This document shows positions 48,528 through 60,870 of a stretch of DNA of 64,000 nt, piece by piece. A program made the position numbers and the translations under genes. The stretch spans positions 1 through 64,000 of the forward strand of contig CAJNOL010000021.1 in the NCBI GenBank assembly GCA_905250125.1, in the 5' to 3' direction. A model generated the notes under the pieces. The model had not been told where the DNA came from. It saw only the letters and a list, made by a program, of their open reading frames with translations, and searched no databases. Origin of the DNA: Rotaria sordida (lineage: Eukaryota > Rotifera > Eurotatoria > Philodinida > Philodinidae). Each line of letters starts with the position of its first letter. Position 1 is the first letter of the stretch.

Positions 48528-51500
48528 ATGTCAATCATTTTCAATAATTTTCCTCGTTATAGTTTTTTTATTCGAAGGGTATGTGGTATAGAATTGAAGA
48601 AAATAAATTCTATTAATTTTTAGATGACAACATTAGCCGGTTCAATATCAAAAAATGTTGAAGGATTTATTAATTTTATTAATAAAAGTCCAACAGCATT
48701 TCATTGTAAGTTTTGCTTTTATTAATAGAAATTCGTAGTTTTATTTTTATTCTAATATTATTATTCAATATTTTGAAGGTGTTGATAATGTTAAAACAAT
48801 ATTAACTTCAACAGGTTTTAAAGAATTACGAGAAAATGAACAATGGAATATTGAACCTTTGGGAAAAGTAATAAAACAAAGAAAAAAAATAATATTAAAT
48901 TAAATTAAATTTATTTAGTATTTTGTTATTAAAAATGGTTCATGTATTGCGGCATTTGCTGTTGGTGGAAAATATACAAATGGCAATGGTTTTGCTTTAG
49001 CAGCAACACATACTGATTCACCACATCTTCGAGTATGTAATTTAATGCTTCGAATATTACTTATATAATTGAAAGTTATTACATGCAGAAATAATATATA
49101 TAGGACAGATTTTATTATGATCAATATTTGTTTTATGTTGTAACTATGATTTGATTTGCTTACAAGCATAGAAGTGCACAAGATTCGATAAATTGAAATT
49201 TTCAAACTGTATGAAAACTTTGATAGTTACCGATGGAATGAAAAAAATTGACTTGTATACTTTTCTTATTCATATGTTCATTTGTTATCAGCATTTCGTG
49301 GATCTTAAAATAGATATGTTAAATCGCTTTTATTACAATACTTTGGTTTGAGAAACTATTGAGCTTTGGAGGGATTGAGAAAAAATTTCTGTACATCTCT
49401 GCCAAGTGATGTCATGTTAAAAGTTTATGTACAGTTCAGAAACGCACGAAGATATATTTCAATTATCTTGAAAGAAGTATAAAGTAAACTGTTTGCTTCC
49501 AAGTGAGGGCTTCTCAATTTTATGAAATAGGTAATGTTTCAATAATGAATATCGTACTCATCTCATACTAGCACTTGTTTTCGAGTCCGATAAATTCTCG
49601 TGTAATTTCAAGCAATCATCGTTCATTTGTGCAAAATGTCTCATTTTTCAGTTAAAAATTTTTTCTAGGTTGTGCATAATTCCATAACAGGAAGACGTTC
49701 AATAGAACAATATTAAAGCATGCCCCATTTCGTATTCGCCATTTTCTAAACAGTTGTGTTTCATTAATATCTACGAGTACACATTTTTCGACTCACAAAA
49801 GGAATTCATTTGTTCGTTTATAGAAAACATGTACAATAAACGAAATTAGCTACATCGAAGAAGTTACAATTGAACAACGGAAAGCAATCAGTTCATCTAT
49901 TAGATGATTTACTTAACTGAAATGAATTTTTAAGATCGATCGAAGTTCAATATTTATTGAGAGTCATATTCTTTTGTCTCTTAGCGCACTTATAAATTGT
50001 TCTGCATTTGTTAATCAAAATTTCTCATCTGAATCTCAAGACAAATTAACTAATAGCATGATTTCATCATCTTATAATTCACTCAAGATTAATATCGACC
50101 ATTTTCCTGATCTTAGGATAAAAAAAGGCATCACTTTGTACAATCAATATCAGAAAATAAAATTTATTATTCAAAATCTTTTAATTTCGATCCTAATTTA
50201 TTAGTAGGAATTTAGTTCATTTCAATGTAAGTCTTTACATCAATTTCTCTAAGTTTTCTGATCTAAAATCTCAAATATATTTATAAATTAAACTGTAGAT
50301 AGTCTGTCCGATGAAAGTAAACTCTTTTTGTTCAAAAATTTCAGCATTACGATTTTATACTCTTAGAATTTCTCATTTGAACTTAAAATTATTTTATCTT
50401 ATAGGTAAAACCTGTATCAAAACGAGAAGAGAGTGGTTATTTACAAGTCAATGTTGAATGTTATGGTGGTGGTATTTGGCATACGTGGTTTGATCGAGAT
50501 TTAACATTAGCTGGACGAGTTTTCTTTCGAGTTTGTATAAGAATTTATAATCAATTCTTTATGATTTTTTTTTTGTTTAAATAAAGAAACAAAATGGTAA
50601 AATTAATCAACATTTGGTACATATAAATCGACCTATACTTCGTATACCAACTATTGCTATTCATCTTAAACGTGATACTAATGAAAAATTAGAAATCAAT
50701 AAACAAGATCATTTGTATGATATGAATTTAATAAAAATATTTTCTAAAAAAACAAAACAAAAATAAAAATCTTCATTTAGACAAGCTGTATTATCATTAA
50801 AAACTGAAGAAGAACTAAATAAATCAACAAAAGAAAAAGAGACAACATCGGATACAAATAAAAAATTAATCGATGAAGTAAATATATGAAAAAGTAAAAT
50901 TTTCATTTAAATTAAAATCATTTTTCTTGAAAAATTTTAGTCAAAAAAACATCATAGTCAATTATTAGAATTACTTGCTAATGAATGTAATTGTCAAGCA
51001 GATGATATTATTAATTTTGATTTAATGCTTGCTGATACTCAACCATCATGTGTTGGTGGTCTTAAAAATGAATTTATTTATTCTGGACGACTCGATAATC
51101 AAATGAGTGCATATTGTGCAATTCAAGTAAAATTTGAAATTAATAGATTTATTATAAATTGTAATTTTTGTTTCTTTTTTATTTCTAGGGTCTTGTCAAT
51201 ACACTTGATACACTTCCAGATGAAACATTTATTCGTGGAGCTTTATTATATGATAATGAAGAGGTTAATATAATTTATTGAGATAGGAATGAAATGATAT
51301 TCGATAAGATCATCTTTTTTTTTATATAAGAAATTTAATGATGAACTTTTTTTATTGAGTATTTCATGTACTAACAAGGAAAGTGCCTCAACTGACACTG
51401 ATCATTTGAATTCATATCGGATCTACAGATAGATTGCAGTAAGAATAGCAAAATCCTAAAAGAGTTCGTCCCAATGGATCTTTGATGCCGAGTTAGGATC

Positions 51501-53183
51501 AGTTTACTGGATTTTCGATTTAAAATTTTGCCTACAGACAGGTCTAACGGCTTTTAGGATATGCTGAAAGTTTCAGCCGAAAAGAATGTTCTTTCGTCGA
51601 GTTATTGAAGTTCCAAGTAAACTCGATTTTTGTGATATGTCTGTTGCAAACGGATATTTTTGGAAATTCAATATCTTGATGAAAGAACATTCTTTTCATT
51701 TGAAACTTTCAGGGTATTCTAAAAGTCATTAAATCTATCTATAAGCAAAATTTTGGATGCAAATTCTGTTGTACGATCTTCCGAGGAGTACCTAATATTG
51801 GATCAAAAATCTAGTAAACCAGTTATAATCGGTGCCAAAGGCCCATTGGAATGAACTCTTCTAGGCGTTTGCTATTGTCATTAAGACTTGCCTGTAGATT
51901 CCATGTGAGCTCAAACGGTGATTGCCACTTGAGATGATTCCTTCGTAAATCTTAAAATGGATAGATTAGCTCATTGCTTCTCAATATTGAATTATAGCTC
52001 TGTTTATGGGCTTAATTTCTTTTTTGTTGTATATAATTTCTAGCAACAGATTAATCAATTCTTTTCCTGACTTGAAAAATGTGCATGCATACGTACTACT
52101 TAAAGATATAACTTCGCTAGAGCTTGGCAATTTCTTAGTTAAAATATTGCATTAACCATAACTGTTCGTATATATACACCAGAATCTACCGAGTATCGCA
52201 GATAAATGAGTCTGTGAGCGTGAAAAGTAGTGTAAAGAACTCATTATGTGATCTACTTAATAGTATGAAATCGGAACAGAACTAATAGTCAATCTCTGAT
52301 TCCACAGAAACTATTATAGATATCCTAAATACTCATAAGCTAATGATAGTATAACTACAACACAAAAAAAAATGTAGCCATAATAGTAGTCCACCTTCAA
52401 ACCTTTGACTATCAAAACAAATGAGAAGCTCGCTGGACTTCTATTCTGTGCAGAGAGTATTTATATGATTTTGTAAAAATTTAGATTGGTTCTGAAAGTG
52501 CTCAAGGTGCTATGAGCGAATTTACTCAACATACATTACGTCGAATGACACGTGCTGAATATGAACGTTCAGTGTCAAATTCATTTCTTGTTTCAGCTGA
52601 TATGGCTCGTATGTATATTAATCAAAGAAAAATAAATAAATAAATATTGTCTTTTCTTTTACAAAAAAAAACAAGATGGTGTCCATCCAAATTATAGTTC
52701 TCTTCATGATCGTGATCATAGACCATCATTATTAAATGGTGGAGTTGTTGTTAAAACAAATTGTTGTAATCGTTATGCAACAACAGCATTTACAGCAACA
52801 TTAATTAAAGAAATTGCTCGTTTAAGCAATGTTCCATTACAGGTGTGTTCTTTTTTTAAGTTATTTTCTAAATGTCATTTTTTTAATAACTTTAATTTTT
52901 TTTTTTTTTGTCAAGGAATTTTGTATGAGAAATGATATGCCATGTGGTACAACTGTTGGTCCAATACTTGCTTCTCGTCTTGGAATGTATACAGTTGATG
53001 TTGGTGCGCCACAATTATCAATGCATTCAATACGTGAAATGACATCAACACAAGCATTAGAACATTATTTAGTTTTTTTTAACGTAAATTATTATATAAA
53101 ACATATTTTGATTTATATTTTTCGATTTATTTTAGGGATTTTACAAGAATTTTAAACAAGTTTACGATTCAATCGAACATTAA
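48528..53183 (+). CDS. DNPEP: aspartyl aminopeptidase (M18 family)
   Basis: Zinc aminopeptidase that removes N-terminal Asp/Glu. Exons: 48528-48578, 48624-48705, 48779-48867, 48919-49032, 50405-50530, 50587-50714, 50781-50877, 50941-51126, 51189-51263, 52485-52608, 52676-52842, 52916-53083, 53136-53183 (484 aa; human 475). Metal and catalytic motifs are all visible: [10 protein letters not shown] (His ligand), [10 protein letters not shown] (bridging Asp), [13 protein letters not shown] (catalytic and metal Glu), SADMAHGVHPNY (Asp), and SMHSIREM (His). [20 protein letters not shown] is the family signature region. The first exon is tentative: it adds 17 residues ([17 protein letters not shown]), spliced in phase to an ATG directly after an acceptor, and resembles a mitochondrial presequence. 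Without it the protein starts at MTTLAGS (48624). Introns 4 (49033-50404) and 9 (51264-52484) are long; intron 9 holds a foldback element. Confidence 0.94.
51376..51943. repeat. imperfect foldback element in a DNPEP intron
   Basis: The left arm from 51376 to about 51620 matches the reverse complement of about 51665-51943. Landmarks: CTCAACTGACACTGA/CTCAAGTGGCAATCA, ATCTACAG, GAAAGAACATTCTTTTCA/GAAAAGAATGTTCTTTC, CTGAAAGTTTC. One arm has an additional block of about 45 bp, and the arms differ substantially, so it is old. Non-coding. Same architecture as the foldbacks at 5.4-7.4 kb and 24.9-25.4 kb, but unrelated in sequence as far as I can see. Confidence 0.78.
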
Positions 53184-53300
53184 ATCATATGATGACGTTC
53201 TTTTTTTTTTTAAATCTATCTAATTAAGAAAACAATTCGATATTAAACATGATTTGCTGATGATTCTTTTTTTTCTGCATATAAAATTTTAGATAAAATT

Positions 53301-55613
53301 ATGACTGAAGAGAATATTGTACCACCTAGTGAAGAGCCGGTTAGAATACGTTGGTTAAATGCAGCTGGTAATTATAGCTGAATTTATTTAATATTCTATT
53401 TTTTTTTCTTATATAGAACAAAATTCAACGATTCAAAAGCCAATAGCACAACATCCACAAATACCAACAATAAAAACAAATAAAGTTACTGCACCATCTG
53501 TAGTAAACAAAGCACGAACAAAGGTTAATTAATCAATTTCAAAAACGTTTTTTCTCTATGTCTGTTCTTGTCATTTTGATATAGTTACAAATAGCATAAA
53601 AGTGACATATAATTATGTAATTTTGTCAAGAAGGTCTTTTGTTAATTATAAATATGGTGTTATTTTTTATAAAAAAAAAAAAAATCTTATTCTCTTCCAT
53701 TAGTTTCTTTATAATTTTCATAGAACAATGAAACATTTTCAATTCACGAGTAGTAAAACAATTTATACTTAAGTTTGAACAATATTCATCAATGAATAAG
53801 AGTATCATTCATACAGAAAATTCTTTTTTGTTTGTCTTTGTTCCAACACTTCAGTAAATAAGTCAGTCTGAGATAATTTTTAATATGATGCGAAGCATAA
53901 CATAAGGACTAACTCAAGACAGCCAACATTAGGAGAAAAAGAGTGTAAAGATTTTTTTGTCTAAGTGAACGTACGAAGAATATTTGGTTCTGTTCAAAAA
54001 AAAAACAAAAGATCTTCTTGATTGAGGGATGTCACATCTTCACCCAATTGAGCCATTTCTGTCTCTTAATAATGAATTTTACAATGACCATTTTTCATCT
54101 TCGTTCAGCTTTTGATAGAAAGATCGATTTCTTGATTTATCGCGACGAAAAAGAAAACAATTTATTTCATAAAATTATGATGAAAAGCGTTGTAGAAACA
54201 GTTATTCGTTTTTTTTTGTCTAATGAGATATCGATTTTTCCAACAATCGACATTCGAAACCTCACAGTCAAATGAAACTCGAATATCATCTAATTTTTCT
54301 CCTGAAATTCAAATCATTTAATCGTATTTCATATTTTACATAGGTTCCAAGTGCACCAAATGCTGTTCGATTTGTTGATCAACCTGTTTCGACTAGTTCA
54401 ATTGATACATCAATTCAATCTTCCAAAGGTATTAAAGAATTAAGTGCTGAAGATAAATTAAAAATTGCTAATTTAATAAAAGAACTTGCACGGTATATAT
54501 TTCTAATTTATTTTTCATAGATAATTTCATTTGATTTTGTTTGTTTTAGTATAAATCATGAAAAAGAACTTACAGAAAATAAACTTGAACAAGAACGAAA
54601 ATTATTTGAAGTACAAATGAAAACATTATTAACTGATTATGATAAATTAATGAAAGATAATCAAAGTAAAATTCTTTTGTCTTAAATTTTTTTTTAATTT
54701 CTTTTTCTCTTATTTAGAACTTCTTACACGTTATAATCAAACAAAAATGATGTTAAATGAATATGAAAAAAAACCTCAATTATTATTAAAACCACCAACA
54801 AATGAATTTCCAAATCCTCAACGAGTAGAAATTTTATTTATTTTTTTTTTTCATTATAATTTCAAATCTTAATTTTATTATTTGTTTAGTCATCAACACC
54901 AATTAATTTACCATTGAAAGAATCTTCAACAGTAACACGTATTCAACATGAAAATGATTTCATTCAACCATCTCGTACAGCAAATTCAATAATAAATGAA
55001 CAATTTCAATTAAAACAATTAATGATGGAAAAACAATTAGAATTACTTCATAAACAAGTCTTGAATCAAATTTTTTTTTTGTAGTAAATAATAAAAAGAA
55101 AAAGTTTTCTTTGTGCTTTCTTTTTTAGCAACAAATACTTGAAAAAGAATTTCAGCAAAGAAATATAAATTCTTCAATTGAACAAACAACTAAATCTTCA
55201 TCAAATTTAGCTATTCAAACAACAACACGTGCTACATCACCAATAAAGCATGAAATAAAAACAGCTGTTGTCGAATGTGGTACATCACCTGTTAGACAAA
55301 CAACAAAATTCATTGTCAAGTAACAAATATTTTAAATGAAATTTAAAACTAAAATAATAAAAACAAAAAAATTTTGTGGTTTGTTTTTAGAAGTTCTGAT
55401 AAACAAGCTAATCGTCCAATTCAAACTCAACGATATGAAATTGATAATAATGATGAAGATCTATTAATATTATCTTTAAATGAATCATATCATGAACAAA
55501 TACCAAAAAAATTACCAATAAATAATAAACCTCAAATTAATAAAAATTCCATGAATGCTCTAGCAGATTCCGAAGAACAAAATCTTCTTAAAGATATCTT
55601 TTTTATTTGTTAA
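53301..55613 (+). CDS. hinderin-like coiled-coil protein (KIAA1328 family)
   Basis: Eight exons: 53301-53367, 53417-53523, 54344-54492, 54550-54665, 54718-54824, 54890-55057, 55129-55319, 55391-55613 (375 aa; human hinderin is about 577). The best match is the conserved core LSAEDKLKIANLIKELARIN followed by HEKELTENKLEQE, very like the hinderin core LCPEDKRRIANLIKELAR as I remember it, then a coiled coil, a low-complexity middle, and a second coiled stretch with QLKQLMMEKQLELLHKQQQ. Hinderin was described as binding the cohesin subunit SMC3; its role in other animals is unclear. The gene begins only 117 bp after the DNPEP stop on the same strand. Intron 2 (53524-54343) is long with no recognised content. 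Identification rests mainly on the core motif. Confidence 0.78.
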
Positions 55614-56952
55614 AACTAGAAAAAATTTTCTATAGATTGTTTTTGAATCGTTTTTTGTCAGTATATATATATATAGTTATAAATAATTGTAGGATAATAT
55701 GAAAAAACTCTTTGAATTTGTTTTCAGTTTTTTTTAAAAAAATTAAATTATGATTAAAAATAGAAATGCTTTTATCAAGCGTGAAAAATATTCTATTTGT
55801 TTTCTTTTGCTTTTTCGTTTAATATACCGTACCCAACTAATAAAATCGCGATCGATAAAAGAAATCATAGGTTACGCAAGAATGTCCATGAAATAATAAT
55901 GAGTTACATTTTTCTGGTCAAATCCTAAACATCAATCGAGGAAATTACGCATATATTAGCGATAACATCCTTGGGATAGTAACCTTCACCTAATCAAGTT
56001 AACATTTCTCCTTCATTCAATCGGAAAGAACAAGATGATACTAATGATGAGAATATATATTTAAGACTAGACATATTTATTTGAGATGTCTCTTTTCCTT
56101 GACTATATTAGGATAGACAATCAAACAATAAGAATGAAAGCAAAAAAAAGACCTAAGGAATATTATAAATAAAGCCTAAATTACACACATTCTCATAAAT
56201 CGTTTATCTACGTTAGCCGTCTAATCATTCTGTGTGTATGTGTCGATTCGTAAGGCAATGACTTAAGTAAATACTACTTAGGTAAAAAAACGACTAACAA
56301 AAAAAAAAGAAAAAACAGCAATAAAAGTATATACATACATGAATCAGCTAGAACTCGTTTACTTTTTTTTTCTTTGAATATTTATATGCGCGCTTTTTTT
56401 TTCAACGAGATTAGTTCTTTTTTTGTTTTGTTTCATTGTTAGTTTAATGTAAAGGTGATAAACAAAAAGTAGGAAGACTATAATTATATTATTGTCAAGA
56501 AAATAACAAATATTTTTTTTATATTTAATTTCAATGAAAAGAAAAAACAAAGAATGTCAGATGGATTTCGTTAATATTTATCATCAATATATGACAATCA
56601 ATTGATTATATACGCATGTTTGGTGAGGTGACCTATTTACATTTTGATATATTTGAATGAGACATAGAATGTAAAAAAAGAAAATTGTATCTTGTTCTCG
56701 TGTTATATAAATAAAATTGTCCGATGCAGGTAAAAAAAAAATAATGTTTCGATACTTTTACGAGATCTGTTCTCCATCATCATGCGCATGCAGTTTGAGG
56801 CAAATTGAGAATCTGTTATTTTTCTTCTCTTTTCTTTCTTTTCTTTCTTTTTTTAGAGTGACACGCAAATAGAATGCATTCAGTTTCATTTACTTTTGTC
56901 AAGTAGAATTAAATCCATCAATATATATTTCAAAAAATTGTAAAATTCAACG
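55614..56952. other. intergenic, hinderin to RNF19-like
   Basis: AT-rich, with pyrimidine-rich tract (TCTTTTCTTTC) near 56825-56855 and an AT repeat at 55662-55673. No genes recognised. Confidence 0.4.
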
Positions 56953-59900
56953 ATGTATGTTGGTGAAGCAAATTCATCAAATACAAGAAAACATCATCGA
57001 ATTCATCCAATAACTGAACATAATTCTTCAACAAATGATAATCAAAAAGGACATACTATTCTAAATTTATCATCACATGATGATGAGTTAGGATCATCAC
57101 AAAATATAAAACAACGTACAAATTCTCAAGCATCAAATTCATCATCATCAATTGATATACGTGCAAGTGATGTTATTAAACGTATAACAAGTCCATCTAG
57201 TACAATATCAAATACAGATGAAATATTACCACAAACATTTTTTCGTCGTATGTCAACTAATTTTAATATGAATTCATTTGTACAAATAACATCAACATCA
57301 ACACCTATTTTACCAGCTATACATGATATTAATTCAACAAATACAAATGATGATAATTATATTAATTCAATGATAACAACAATAACAAATTTAAATAATA
57401 ATACAAATGAATGTGAAATATGTTATTCAACAAATGAATGTGAAAATTTACGAACATGTAAACATAATTTTTGTTATTCATGTTTACATATATATTTACT
57501 TGACAAAATACATAATGGTTGTTTATCATTAGTAGAATGTCCACATAGTGATTGTAAAGAAATTCTTCATCCAAATGATATAAAACGAATTTTAAATGAT
57601 CAACAAATGTATGAACGTTATGAAACATTTATGTTAAGACGTGTCTTACAAAAAATGCCTGATACAAGATGGTGTCCGTAAGTATATAATTCTTTTTTTG
57701 TTTTGTTTTGTTTTGTTTATTTTTAATAAATAAAAAATTAAACAAAAGTAAATCTTTTGTAAATTTAGTTATCCAAATTGTAATTTTGCTGTTTTGGTTG
57801 ACAATACACGTAAAGCAAATAAATTTGATTGTCTAGTCTGTAAAAGACCATTTTGTCAACGTTGTTCACAAATTTGGCATCCAAATTTAACATGTGAACT
57901 TGCATCAAGTCAACGTGCTGCTCAAGATCCTACACTTCAAATGCTTATAAAATCCAATTCGAATGGAGGACTGATTCGACCATGTCCACGATGTAAGTTT
58001 ATTTGTTGGTTTTTTTTTTATGATAAAATTAAAAATATTTCGAATTTTGAATTATTATTCGCTTTTTTTTTGTTATATCCTAAATATAGAAATAAAATCG
58101 GAAACTTTTATGTAATGGATATTCATTATATTACTGATTTTATTTAATTATAGAGATTCATTCAAAAGAGTAGAGGATAAAAGACTTTGACATTTTTATG
58201 ACAGAAATTGTAATAATAAGTTTTACTAAAATATTGCTTATGAGTGTTGAATTATAGCGCACATGAGAAATATGAGCTCATTCCGTGTCTTCTCTTTTTT
58301 TTTTGAAGGCTCGATTTTCAGTCTTAAGTTTTTCTTTTAAGATATTTATATCATTATTTTCTTTACAATGACAAATTTTCATATATATTGAATTCGGATA
58401 TTAAAGAATTTTCAAATAAACTAAGTATATAAAAAAGAAAGATTATGTTTAAATATGTCGATTTGATTTGATCAAATAAATTAACCCTTTCTTGCCTTTG
58501 GCTAAATCTGATAGTTCAGAAGGTTAACTTGCTCAATAACATCAATCTTATGAGCCCTAATATATACAGGAAATGTTTGAACCATACACAATAACCTAGC
58601 CTTTCTCTTATGAATTATGGTGCGTGCCATAACATTATGTATTTATAGAACATCAAAAATATTATTTTTATGGTAAAGAATAGTTTCAAACTATTGATTT
58701 GAAGTACAAAATATACAGACGTTAAATTAAGATGGAATCCTTTCCTACATGTTTTATAGTTTAAAAGAATCAATTTTTTATAAAATGATATCTATAAATA
58801 CTATAGGGCAAGAAAGGATTAATCTTTCATTATCATAAATAAAGACACCATAATTTTTTACAACGTTTTTTCTGAATATAAGAGATAAAAGACCAAAGTC
58901 ATTTGTTAACTTATAGTATATCATACAGTAGATTACAAAAGATAAACGATATTCTTCATTGTAGTTTTAGAGTACAAAATGCTCTCGGTTTTCTTTTCTT
59001 TTTTAAAAAGCACAATATTTCAAGGTGTCGAATAGACTAAATTACATAAAAAGACGTCAATCCATGAATTTGTATTTTATTATCCATGATGAAACGAAAT
59101 AACATTCGCAATTGTATATAATCATATTTCGACAGATCGTAAATATATTTGAATAAGTTTCAAGGCTTGTCTACAAAGCTGAACAATATTATTTGTAGAA
59201 TAATTCAATGATAAAAGGAATTTTGTTTGTTGATTATCAGGACTAAAAGATTTAATTAGTAACTGTTATAATCAATGATAAAAAAGAAATTCATACAATT
59301 TCAAAGTTTCTTGGTATTTTTCTTTCATAAATCACAATAAAAAAAAATAGTTAATACCCTCTCTCAAAAAAGTCAATTGTCGTCAGAAAAAATGAAATTA
59401 AGATGATAGATAACCCTAAGGTCTAACCTGTCATAAATGACCGGATTTTTTTATTTGTCATTTCGTTCTCTTTCCAAAAATATCCGTCATTTCCGGTTTG
59501 AAAAATGTGGGTTATGTTTTTTAGAAAAAGCGGAAATTTTTTTCTTTGTTTATGAGTTTTTAATCGCGTATTCCAGAATATTCGAAGAAACGTCATTATA
59601 GTCAATAGCTTTTTCTTTGTTTGGAAGAGGATATTGGAACAATCCTCGAGGCATAGCTTTTGGAGAGACGTCATGCTCGTGGGGTTTTGAAACTTGTCTA
59701 TAAAGCGTCCTCTTCTTTTGAAATTGGACTACACAATGACCTCCACGTTGACACTTGTTCATGCTGCACTTCCTCTGTCTTCAATGGTGAGTTACACTGT
59801 GCAGAGTTCCATTCTAGAATTAAGCTTTGTTACTAATATACTAAAGAGTTCCTTTATAATTAGAGTGCCATGTTTTAAGAGTTTTTCGAAACATTGAGCT

Positions 59901-60721
59901 TTTCTGCCATTAAAAAATTAGAATTTAAAAATAAGTGCTCTATTATGTTCTTTCAAACAAAAAAAAATTAAGTACATAGAATGAAGGTCCACGGAGAATT
60001 TTAGGTTATCAAATGAGCTATTTTTGACCCTTATTTGTTGAATATCTCGTGAAAACATCATGGTATAAGACTGAAAATTTTATCAAAGCCTCTCCATAAC
60101 GATCCTAATATATCCTGAAAATTTTATACAATTTGAATATATCTGGACCAAAGATCAATTTTTTAGATGAAGTCTTAATATAAATTCATTTTTCATATTA
60201 AATTTTGGAATCCTTACTGATTATCTATACATTTTATTTTATTTTTTTTAGGTAAAAGTCCAATAGAAAAATTAAATGATGGTTCATGTAATCATATACG
60301 TTGTGCTATATGTACATGTGAATTTTGTTGGTTATGTATGAAAGAAGTTGATAATTTACATTTTATAACACCAACTGGTTGTACATTTTATGGTAAAAAA
60401 CGTTGGTCAAAACTTAAATCAATATTATTTTTAATATTATCATGGATATTAACTCCAATTATAGCCATATTAATAATTGTTATTGCTATTCCAATATTAT
60501 TAATAGCATTACCAATAATATTAACAAAAAAATTTTATCAATATTCACTTGAACTTGATATGGGTTCAATTCGTCGTTTTTTTCTTTGTACATTTGTATT
60601 TATAAGTACATTTATTTTAACACCACTTATTTTGACTCTTGGTTTAATGATTGGTATACCACTATTCATTTTTTTTATTTATTTTTATATGCCACGAAGA
60701 TATATATCAGCAAATTTTTAA
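56953..60721 (+). CDS. RNF19-like RBR E3 ubiquitin ligase with C-terminal membrane segments
   Basis: RING-between-RING E3 ligase of the RNF19/dorfin type. Three exons, 56953-57677, 57769-57992 and 60252-60721 (472 aa; human RNF19A/B are longer, 700-840). Order: Ser/Asn/Thr-rich N-terminus (1-150); RING1 CEICYS...CPHSDC at about 154-201; IBR from WCPYPNC through [14 protein letters not shown] (about 240-290); RING2 [21 protein letters not shown]...CEFCWLC with predicted catalytic Cys 329 in GSCNH; then [18 protein letters not shown], a signature of RNF19, and two long hydrophobic blocks (about 362-396 and 420-460). The protein stops soon after the second membrane block, so it lacks the long cytosolic tail of vertebrate RNF19. 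RING2 is split by intron 2 (57993-60251, 2.26 kb), which carries a piggyBac-type MITE and decayed open frames. Converges on BROX with a 149-bp gap. Confidence 0.91.
58485..58818. mobile_element. piggyBac-type MITE with TTAA flanks
   Basis: 334 bp bounded by TTAA (58481-58484 and 58819-58822). The left end is CCCTTTCTTGCC; the right end in reverse complement is TCCTTTCTTGCCC, so 11 of 12 terminal bases match. TTAA target and CCC-type ends are the piggyBac hallmarks. No transposase. Lies in intron 2 of the RNF19-like gene. Confidence 0.8.
59423..59762 (-). pseudogene. decayed open frames of unknown origin in RNF19-like intron
   Basis: Two overlapping minus-strand frames (59423-59674 and 59550-59762) have less biased composition than the intron; one reads [19 protein letters not shown]. 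The pattern fits a frameshifted relic, perhaps of a transposon gene, but I recognise no domain. Confidence 0.25.
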
Positions 60722-60870
60722 AAGAAAAAAAAAAAAAAAAGGAAAGAAAAAAAAGTAAAATCTTGGTTCATTATTTTGTTGTTAGATTCTTTTTATTTAA
60801 TACGCATAAAATGTTTAATATAATAAAGAAAAATGAATAGAAGGCAATGAATGTACATAATAAAATCATT

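Noticed and set aside
49974-50204. 76-codon frame in a DNPEP intron
   Set aside because: No splice support or motif; it lies in a 1.4 kb intron whose flanking exons join in phase without it.
57362-57628. 88-codon antisense frame over the RNF19-like exon 1
   Set aside because: Shadow of the RBR coding exon.
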